Shown in pieces: positions 25,917 to 32,118 of a stretch of 32,118 nt of DNA. The position numbers and the translations under genes are program-made. Each line of letters starts with the position of its first letter. Position 1 is the stretch's first letter. Origin of the DNA: Bacteroidota bacterium (GTDB taxonomy: Bacteria > Bacteroidota > Bacteroidia > NS11-12g > UBA955); NCBI GenBank assembly GCA_027488495.1, contig JAIYBO010000020.1:1-32118 (forward strand), given 5' to 3'. Under the pieces are notes generated by a model that did not search any database, was not told the DNA's origin, and was given only the letters and a program-made list of their open reading frames with translations.

Positions 25917-26594
25917 TTATTTGTTCAATTCACCCATCAAACCTTTGAGGCGATAGATGTATTTCTCTGCTTCCTGACCTTCACGTGTAGCACCAAATTT
26001 GCTATCCAAGGTTTCGTAACAAGATAGGGCTGATGAGTAATCTTTCACCAATTCATAATGAACAGCAGCCTTTTGATAATAAGAACTTGTGTATTCGTTG
26101 TCACCCAATTTGGCGGCCTTTTCATACAAGTCAGCGGCTTTGTCTAATTTTCCCAAACCACTGTAGCAGGCTGCTTTAGCGGCAATGGTAGAAGGTCCTA
26201 AAATTGCATCTCCACCAGAAAAATTATCCAAATGATCCAATGCCTTTTGGTATTCACCTTTTTTAAGGAAAGATAAACCAGCCATCAAGTGGGCTTCTTT
26301 TCCTTTTTTGGTGAAACTGTATTTGCTAGAAAGCTCGACAGCCGACATGATTTTGTTGGCTTTGTCGCCTTTCAATACAACGTCCAAAGAATCGGTTTTG
26401 AAGTAATGCCACAATTTGGCAAATTTCACTTCAGCCTCTTTTTCTTGACTTGGTACGTAAAATTGGAACCAATATATGGCACCACCCACTATCAAAATCA
26501 ACGCCAAACCAATGGTTTGAATGCGTTTGGTATTTAATTGGTAATAGTTTTTGATCGTTGTTTGTGCCGATGCAATGCTTTCTTTAATGTTCAT
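25917..26594 (-). CDS. Tetratricopeptide-repeat membrane-anchored protein (YfgM-like)
   Basis: 225 aa, N-terminal TM helix IGLALILIVGGAIYWFQF, then TPR-like AAKAACYSGLGKLDKAADLYEKAAKLGDNEYTSSYYQKAAVHYEL. Confidence 0.85.
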   Translation of the reverse strand: MNIKESIASAQTTIKNYYQLNTKRIQTIGLALILIVGGAIYWFQFYVPSQEKEAEVKFAKLWHYFKTDSLDVVLKGDKANKIMSAVELSSKYSFTKKGKEAHLMAGLSFLKKGEYQKALDHLDNFSGGDAILGPSTIAAKAACYSGLGKLDKAADLYEKAAKLGDNEYTSSYYQKAAVHYELVKDYSSALSCYETLDSKFGATREGQEAEKYIYRLKGLMGELNK

Positions 26595-26633
26595 AAATCA
26601 AATTAGAGGGCGCGAATATAAGAAATTTCGTGA

Positions 26634-27620
26634 TTAGTCTGTAATGTATGGGTAGTCGTTTTCAATGTAAACATCCGTAAATAACTCAGATGCGTCTGGA
26701 TAGGCTGAATTTTCTGCGAATTCTACGCTGGCATTCACCAATGTGATGATTTCATCTTCCATCGCGTCAAGTTCCTTTTCACTGGCATATTTTTTCGACA
26801 AAATGGTCGCCTTTGTGGTTTCCAATGGATCTTTGGTTTTGTAATCAGCGACTTCTTCCTTGGTTCTGTAACTCGCTGGGTCACTCATACTGTGTCCACG
26901 GTAACGATATGTTTTGATTTCCAAGAAAACAGGTCCTTTGCCAGATCTAGCATGTTCACAAGCATTGTAAATCGCTTCATGAACCGTTTCACATTTCATA
27001 CCATCCACTTGGAAACTTGGCATATCATACCCCAAACCGATTTTATAAATATCCAATAAGTTTGTTGTTCTCTCTACACTGGTTCCCATTGCATACTGAT
27101 TGTTTTCACAAATGAATACAACTGGTAGTTTCCACAACATGGCCATATTGTATGCTTCATGCAATGCACCTTGTCTTGCAGCACCATCGCCAAAGAAGGT
27201 TAAACTCACATTCCCTGTATTGTTGTATTGTTCAGCAAATGCCAAGCCAGCACCCATTGGAATTTGAGCACCCACAATACCATGTCCACCCACAAAGTTG
27301 TGTTCCTTAGAAAACATGTGCATTGATCCGCCTTTTCCACCAGTACATCCCGTTTCTTTACCGTACAATTCAGCCATCACAGCGTTTGCACTGACACCCA
27401 TTGCCAAAGCATGACCATGATCGCGATATGCGGTAATCACTTTGTCGCCTTTCTTAATGGCGGTCATCATTCCAGCAGTAATGGCTTCCTGACCAATGTA
27501 TAAGTGGCAAAATCCTTTGATTTTTTGCTGCCCGTACAATTGTGCCGCTTTTTCTTCGAAACGACGTTGTAACAGGATGCTTCTGTACCAATTGAGATAT
27601 TCTTTCTTACCGAATTTCAT
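26634..27620 (-). CDS. pdhA: Pyruvate dehydrogenase E1 component subunit alpha
   Basis: 328 aa, GFCHLYIGQEAITAGM, TPP motif FFGDGAARQGALHEAYNMAMLWKLPVVFICENN, TYRYRGHSMSDPASYRTKEEV. Confidence 0.97.
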   Translation of the reverse strand: MKFGKKEYLNWYRSILLQRRFEEKAAQLYGQQKIKGFCHLYIGQEAITAGMMTAIKKGDKVITAYRDHGHALAMGVSANAVMAELYGKETGCTGGKGGSMHMFSKEHNFVGGHGIVGAQIPMGAGLAFAEQYNNTGNVSLTFFGDGAARQGALHEAYNMAMLWKLPVVFICENNQYAMGTSVERTTNLLDIYKIGLGYDMPSFQVDGMKCETVHEAIYNACEHARSGKGPVFLEIKTYRYRGHSMSDPASYRTKEEVADYKTKDPLETTKATILSKKYASEKELDAMEDEIITLVNASVEFAENSAYPDASELFTDVYIENDYPYITD

Positions 27621-27703
27621 TTGCTTCTAATAAAGTGAGCGCAAAAATAAAACGAAACCTTGGATTCTGAATCATTTACACCAAAGTAAATGCTCAATAT
27701 CAC

Positions 27704-28522
27704 TTAAATCTTCTCTTCGATGTTCTTCACTTTGTCTTTGATCAATCCGATTTCTCTTTGAATCATCCGAATCGCTGGACCAATGTCATTACTTTCTGTT
27801 GCTGTGGGCTCTTCGAATTTGGGATTGATGTAGTTTACAAATTTCCAGATCTCCAAAATATCATCTACTTTCACCGTATACGGGCTATACAACGTATTGG
27901 TGCTGCACAGCAAAAATGTACCGTCTTCCTCAATGCGATTGTACAACACTTTAAATACGATGCCATCGTCTTGGGTAATCACGATATATGGATGCCCGTT
28001 GCGGACCAAGTTCCAATCTTGTACATATTCACCCGTGACAAAAGCACCATCCGATACAGGTGGCATGCTGTCGCCTGAAATTGGGAAACTTCTGTATTTT
28101 CTGTTTGCCGATAAAAAGGGGAGATTGAATGCTGGTAAGGTCTTGATATAGTCGGGGTCTGCATAGCCCGTGGTGTAACCCGCTTTGGCCTTCACTGAAA
28201 CCAATTCGATGTTCTCTTCATTCTCTGAATTGATGGTTGTGGCCAATACCCTCAATCGTGTGCCAGATAAGTCTAAATCAAATCCTTTCTCCAATTGTGA
28301 CAGTTGAAGCTCATTTAATTTGCCCAAGTCAATCCTTAACAGTTTGTCGATGTTGATTTGAAAAAATTCAGACAGACGTATCAGAATTTGAATACCCGGT
28401 TCCGCCACGCCATTTTCATAACTGTTGTAAGCCGAACGAGTGAGCAATAGGCTTTTGGCAACGTCTTCTTGACTTCTTTTGCGACGCTTTCTGAGTAGTT
28501 TGAGGTTTTCTTTGAGATACAT
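27704..28522 (-). CDS. XRE-family HTH regulator with S24/LexA-like C-terminal domain
   Basis: N-terminal HTH (ENLKLLRKRRKRSQEDVAKSLLLTRSAYNSYENG), C-terminal FPISGDSMPP (Ser) and VFKVLYNR (Lys) of S24 peptidases. ATG at 28522; the track start at 28540 uses TTG. Confidence 0.93.
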   Translation of the reverse strand: MYLKENLKLLRKRRKRSQEDVAKSLLLTRSAYNSYENGVAEPGIQILIRLSEFFQINIDKLLRIDLGKLNELQLSQLEKGFDLDLSGTRLRVLATTINSENEENIELVSVKAKAGYTTGYADPDYIKTLPAFNLPFLSANRKYRSFPISGDSMPPVSDGAFVTGEYVQDWNLVRNGHPYIVITQDDGIVFKVLYNRIEEDGTFLLCSTNTLYSPYTVKVDDILEIWKFVNYINPKFEEPTATESNDIGPAIRMIQREIGLIKDKVKNIEEKI

Positions 28523-28532
28523 TGTTAAAAAA

Positions 28533-28632
28533 TTTGACAACTTAATGATTGGTAAATGAACAACATTTTTTTCGAATTGTCAAGTTTGTTGATTTTTTAT
28601 TGTCATTTTTTTTAGCACATCGAAAATTGTCT
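28533..28632. promoter_or_regulatory. Intergenic regulatory region with clustered TTGTC/TTGTCA half-sites
   Basis: TTGACAA (28534-28540), TTGTCAA (28577-28583), TTGTCA (28600-28605), TTGTC (28627-28631) between divergent XRE-S24 and EVE genes. Confidence 0.45.
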
Positions 28633-28663
28633 ATAAATTGGTGATTCAATATTTTGATCGCGG

Positions 28664-28694
28664 TTTGTGATTCATTGGGTTTACCATTACTTTG
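28664..28694 (+). promoter_or_regulatory. Candidate Bacteroidota-type promoter for the EVE gene
   Basis: TTTG (28664-28667), 19-bp spacer, TTACTTTG (28687-28694), compared with consensus TTTG-N19-21-TAnnTTTG (one mismatch), 5 bp before ATG. Confidence 0.5.
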
Positions 28695-28699
28695 TAACT

Positions 28700-29113
28700 A
28701 TGAACTTCTGGCTGATCAAATCAGAGCCCTTCAAATACAGTTGGCAGCAATTTCAAAAAGACCAGCAAACATTTTGGGATGGTGTTCGTAATTACCAAGC
28801 TCGCAACAATTTGATGGCTATGGAATTGGGCGATTTGTGCTTGTTTTATCATAGCAACGAAGGCAAAGAAGTTGTGGGTGTTGCAGAGGTGGTTAAAACG
28901 CATTATCCAGACCCAACCACGGATGAAACCGCTTGGGTAGTTGTGGATTTGAAGCCTTCTTACCAGTTGAAAACACCTGTTTCATTGTCAACCATGAAAT
29001 CTGATCCGCGATTGTCGTCTATCGGTCTGATAAAGCAACCCAGATTATCTGTGATTGCGTTAACGAAAGACGAATTTGATACCGTAATTTTGTTGTCCAA
29101 TGAGCCAGCCTAA
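28700..29113 (+). CDS. EVE domain-containing protein
   Basis: From MNFWLIKSEPFKYSWQQFQKDQQTFWDGVRNYQARNNLMAMELGDLCLFYHSNEGKEVVGVAEVV, typical EVE/PUA-like motif. Confidence 0.95.
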   Translation: MNFWLIKSEPFKYSWQQFQKDQQTFWDGVRNYQARNNLMAMELGDLCLFYHSNEGKEVVGVAEVVKTHYPDPTTDETAWVVVDLKPSYQLKTPVSLSTMKSDPRLSSIGLIKQPRLSVIALTKDEFDTVILLSNEPA

Positions 29114-29642
29114 ATTGCTCATAAGCACCCTGAAACTCAACCTCATTATCAAGAGGTTTGCATTGCAATTGATTGAAATGCATGGGGATTTTTCCAATTC
29201 TGCCATCATCGGTTTGCAGCCAAGAGGCATCAAATTAGCCAAAAAATTGGCAGATGTAATCTCTGAAATTCAACCCTCTTCATTGCTGAAATATGGGGAG
29301 TTGGATCACACTTTCTTCAGGGACGATATCGGAAGAGGTGAAATTTTTATGCCGAAAAAATCATCAATCAATTTTTCAACGGAGAACTTAAATATCATTT
29401 TAATCGATGACGTGCTTTACACCGGCAGAAGTGTTAGGGCTTCCATCGATGCATTGATGAGCTTTGGTCGTCCAAAACAGGTAGAATTAATGGTTTTGGT
29501 TGATCGAAGATTTCAAAGAGAACTGCCCATATCGCCCAATTATGTTGGGGTGGTGGTGGATTCAAGAAGCACCGGTGAACATGTCAAAGTAGAATGGACC
29601 GATGATGTACAACAAGTTTGGTTATTAAGCAACAAAGAATGA
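29100..29642 (+). CDS. pyrR: PyrR-like phosphoribosyltransferase (uracil phosphoribosyltransferase/pyr regulator)
   Basis: 180 aa, IIGLQPRGIKLAKKL, LNIILIDDVLYTGRSVRASIDALMSFGRP (PRPP motif), VVVDSRSTGEHVKVEW; directly upstream of pyrB. Confidence 0.93.
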   Translation: MSQPKLLISTLKLNLIIKRFALQLIEMHGDFSNSAIIGLQPRGIKLAKKLADVISEIQPSSLLKYGELDHTFFRDDIGRGEIFMPKKSSINFSTENLNIILIDDVLYTGRSVRASIDALMSFGRPKQVELMVLVDRRFQRELPISPNYVGVVVDSRSTGEHVKVEWTDDVQQVWLLSNKE

Positions 29643-30568
29643 CAGCGCAGCCACCCATAAAACATTTGTTAGGTATTAAGGGATTGAATGCGTCGCACAT
29701 TCAAACCATTTTTGAAACCGCCGACAATTTTAAAACATTGCTCAACAGTCCGGTAAAAAAAACGCCGGCATTGCGCGATATCACCATCGCCAATTTGTTT
29801 TTTGAGAACTCTACCAGAACCAGGGTCTCATTTGAATTGGCAGAAAAACGTTTGGGCGCTGATATAATCAATTTTTCTAGTTCCTCATCCAGCGTAAAAA
29901 AGGGGGAAACTCTCATCGATACGGTAAATAATATCTTGTCGATGAAAGTGGATATGGTGGTAATGAGACACCCCGCACCAGGCGCATGTATGTTTCTGGC
30001 CAAACACATTGATGCACAAATAGTGAATGCCGGAGATGGCACGCATGAACACCCCACGCAAGCATTGCTAGATGCCTTTTCTATTCGTGAGCAATTTGGT
30101 GATGTTGCAGGTAAAAAAGTGGTTATCGTTGGTGATATCCTTCATTCCCGAGTGGCGTTAAGTAATATTTATTGTTTGCAACTGTTGGGCGCGGAAGTGA
30201 TGGTTTGCGGACCAGCAACGTTGATTCCCAAGCACATCGCAAATTTGGGAGTAAAAGTGAGTCACAACCTCCAAGAAGCTTTGAATTGGTGCGATGTAGC
30301 CAATATGTTGCGGATTCAATTAGAACGACAAGATCAAAGATATTTTCCATCATTGAAAGAATATTCGAATCTGTACGGTTTAACAATGGACAAACTGAAT
30401 CGGCTGAACAAAGAAATTTGTGTGATGCACCCGGGTCCAATCAATCGCGGCGTAGAAATTAGCAGTGATGTGGCCGATAGCGATCAAAGTATTATACTGC
30501 AACAAGTTGAAAATGGTGTTGCCATAAGAATGGCGGTTCTCTTTTTGCTTGGACAGCAGCGATTATAA
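29639..30568 (+). CDS. pyrB: Aspartate carbamoyltransferase catalytic subunit
   Basis: 309 aa, FFENSTRTRVSFELAEKRLGAD, HPAPGA, GTHEHPTQALLDAF, VGDILHSRVALSN, HPGPINRGVEI. ATGA overlap with pyrR. Confidence 0.98.
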   Translation: MTAQPPIKHLLGIKGLNASHIQTIFETADNFKTLLNSPVKKTPALRDITIANLFFENSTRTRVSFELAEKRLGADIINFSSSSSSVKKGETLIDTVNNILSMKVDMVVMRHPAPGACMFLAKHIDAQIVNAGDGTHEHPTQALLDAFSIREQFGDVAGKKVVIVGDILHSRVALSNIYCLQLLGAEVMVCGPATLIPKHIANLGVKVSHNLQEALNWCDVANMLRIQLERQDQRYFPSLKEYSNLYGLTMDKLNRLNKEICVMHPGPINRGVEISSDVADSDQSIILQQVENGVAIRMAVLFLLGQQRL

Positions 30569-30577
30569 TTGAAAAGA

Positions 30578-31621
30578 ATGACAGAAATCAACAATTGCAA
30601 TCCTATCCTCGTTGAAAATATTCGCGGCGAGGTTGTAGAGAGTTTTCATAGAGGTTCGTTTTGTGTAGTAGATAAGGCAGGACAAATTTTATGGTCACAA
30701 GGCGATATTTCGCAAGTTTCCTTTCCTCGATCAGCCCTAAAGTATTTTCAGCACATTCCATTTTTGCTCTCAGGTGGATTTGATTCATTTGGATTTTCCG
30801 ATAAAGAATTGGCAATTATGTGTGCATCCCACAATGGGGAAGACATGCACCTTGAAGCCGTTGATGTAGTGCTTGATCGAATCAAACTCGATGTCACTTC
30901 TTTGAAGTGTGGGCCTCAGCAACCAACAAGAAAAAGTGATTTTGTTTCTCTCATAAAGGCCAACAAGGAACCTTCGTGCATGCACAATAATTGCAGCGGA
31001 AAACATGCAGGTTTTTTAGCTCATTGTGCTTTTAATCAATTGGATACGATTGATTATTTGTCCGTTGAACATCCCTTACATCAGGACATTAAACGAATTA
31101 CAGCTCTCTTTTATGAGATCAACGAGGATGAATTGGCTATTGGTACAGATGGATGTTCAGCGCCCATTTTTGGGATGCCTTTATACAACCAGGCGATTGC
31201 CTATAAGAATTTGGTAACAGATATGCCATGGAAAGATGAGGCGATGGCTTCGGCCTGTGATAGAATCGTGAAATCAGTTACCCATTACCCAGACTTGATT
31301 GCGGGTACCAAGAGGTATTGCACGGATCTTATGAAGGTTACCAACGGGAGGATTGTAGGAAAAACTGGTGCCGACGGCATTTATTGCTTAGCGGTGCCTC
31401 ACCTAAATTGGGGCATTGCCATTAAAATTGATGATGGTAAAATGGGACCCCAGTATCAAGTGGCCCAAGAAATACTCATACAATTGGGCCTGCTCACGAA
31501 CATCGAAGCAGAACAATTGAAAGTACATTGGCATTGTGATAATAGAAATTTCGCAGGCAATTATGTTGGAATATCCAAAGCCGTTGAATTACTTTGTCCA
31601 TCCGCAATCAAACAATCGTAA
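30578..31621 (+). CDS. Asparaginase, Asparaginase_II / ReAII-like family
   Basis: From MTEINNCNPILVENIRGEVVESFHRGS; FPRSALKYFQ, CASHNGE, NNCSGKHAGFLA, IGTDGCSAP. The track start at 30569 uses TTG; an ATG lies at 30578. Confidence 0.93.
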   Translation: MTEINNCNPILVENIRGEVVESFHRGSFCVVDKAGQILWSQGDISQVSFPRSALKYFQHIPFLLSGGFDSFGFSDKELAIMCASHNGEDMHLEAVDVVLDRIKLDVTSLKCGPQQPTRKSDFVSLIKANKEPSCMHNNCSGKHAGFLAHCAFNQLDTIDYLSVEHPLHQDIKRITALFYEINEDELAIGTDGCSAPIFGMPLYNQAIAYKNLVTDMPWKDEAMASACDRIVKSVTHYPDLIAGTKRYCTDLMKVTNGRIVGKTGADGIYCLAVPHLNWGIAIKIDDGKMGPQYQVAQEILIQLGLLTNIEAEQLKVHWHCDNRNFAGNYVGISKAVELLCPSAIKQS

Positions 31622-31624
31622 ATC

Positions 31625-31918
31625 ATGGCCTTGTTTCTAGTTGAAAGTGAAATCCCGAGAATGGACGAGTCTTTGGCTCGATTAATTCCCAAACAAAGAG
31701 AATATGTGGACGAACTTTTTCAACGGGGTGTGATGCAGATGTATGCAGTGAATGATGGCATCGATAAATGGTGGTGCACCATTGAAGCAGATACCGAATC
31801 AGATGTGATGTTGATACTTTCTGAAATGCCCATCATTGAGTGGTTGAGTCCGGAAGTACATGGTTTGATGTTTTACAATTCAGCCGACCAGATGATTCCT
31901 CCCATATCTTTGAATTAG
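31625..31918 (+). CDS. Small muconolactone-isomerase-like (MIase-like/ferredoxin-like fold) protein
   Basis: 97 aa, MALFLVESEIPRMDESLARLIPKQREYVDELFQRGVMQMYAVNDGIDKWWCTIEADTESDVMLILSEMPI layout as in Mlase/YCII-like proteins. Confidence 0.65.
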   Translation: MALFLVESEIPRMDESLARLIPKQREYVDELFQRGVMQMYAVNDGIDKWWCTIEADTESDVMLILSEMPIIEWLSPEVHGLMFYNSADQMIPPISLN

Positions 31919-31919
31919 A

Positions 31920-32118
31920 ATGACCCCAATCAAAAAATATGTAGGATTATTCCTAATTGTGAACGGACTAACGTTCAATCAAGTTTTTTGTCAGTATAAA
32001 ACCTATCAGCCAGGATCAATCCAAGAGTCCTATTTGTTGATGAGCAACAAAGACGCGATCAATGGTTTTCGATTTTATCCGCAAACCAGAGAATTATTGA
32101 ACTTGGTAACCCAAACCC
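31920..32118 (+). CDS. Partial CDS (5' part; runs off the right edge), secreted hypothetical protein
   Basis: ATG 31920: MTPIKKYVGLFLIVNGLTFNQVFCQYKTYQPGSIQESYLLMSNKDAINGFRFYPQTRELLNLVTQT..., signal-peptide-like N-terminus, no stop before the edge. Confidence 0.7.
   Translation, partial: MTPIKKYVGLFLIVNGLTFNQVFCQYKTYQPGSIQESYLLMSNKDAINGFRFYPQTRELLNLVTQT

Noticed and set aside
28585-28615. T-rich stretch as a possible intrinsic terminator or CRISPR-like leader
   Set aside because: No GC-rich stem next to it and no repeats; better explained as AT-rich promoter DNA between divergent genes.
28522-29113. HTH-S24 regulator plus EVE protein as a possible defence island or prophage remnant
   Set aside because: EVE proteins occur in defence contexts, but no nuclease, integrase, phage or toxin gene is adjacent and the flanks are housekeeping genes (pdhA, pyrR, pyrB).
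1-32118. tRNA/rRNA genes, CRISPR arrays, insertion sequences
   Set aside because: No cloverleaf-like or rRNA-like segments, regular repeat-spacer units, transposases or terminal inverted repeats were recognised by reading. A tRNAscan-SE, Infernal/Rfam and ISEScan run would be decisive.

Overview
This 32.1-kb window is a gene-dense, AT-leaning chromosomal segment from a member of the Bacteroidota. The lineage call rests on a CHU_C/type IX secretion C-terminal domain, a HYC_CC_PP-type Cys-rich protein, DUF349 and DUF721 proteins, TAnnTTTG-like -7 boxes, and protein sequence character. I support about 34 CDSs. No rRNA, tRNA, CRISPR array, transposase or phage module was recognised. Three CDSs are missing from the supplied ORF track: a partial minus-strand gene at the left edge, a 56-aa CcmD-like gene at 12262-12432, and a partial plus-strand gene at the right edge. 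Most content is housekeeping: dapD, dnaX, proline dehydrogenase, a cytochrome c maturation block (ccmC/ccsA-ccmD-ccmE-ccmF), ribH, pdhA, pyrR-pyrB and an asparaginase. I found no convincing undescribed multi-gene system. The points most worth a second look are: (1) an in-frame A10 run in dnaX where slippage in either direction would give a gamma-like short clamp loader; (2) the same DnaX lacking the usual zinc-finger cysteines; (3) a CcmE with CxxxY instead of HxxxY, beside a CcmC/CcsA with an added extracytoplasmic domain; (4) a three-gene putative copper/metal module (TonB receptor + HMA protein + Cys-rich protein); (5) an HTH-S24 regulator with an Ala-Gly dipeptide and clustered TTGTCA half-sites upstream; (6) an asparaginase with ReAII/ReAV-type active-site residues; and (7) a perfect 14-bp inverted repeat whose left arm lies inside the end of a gene. 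All product names come from reading the sequence and were not checked against a database.
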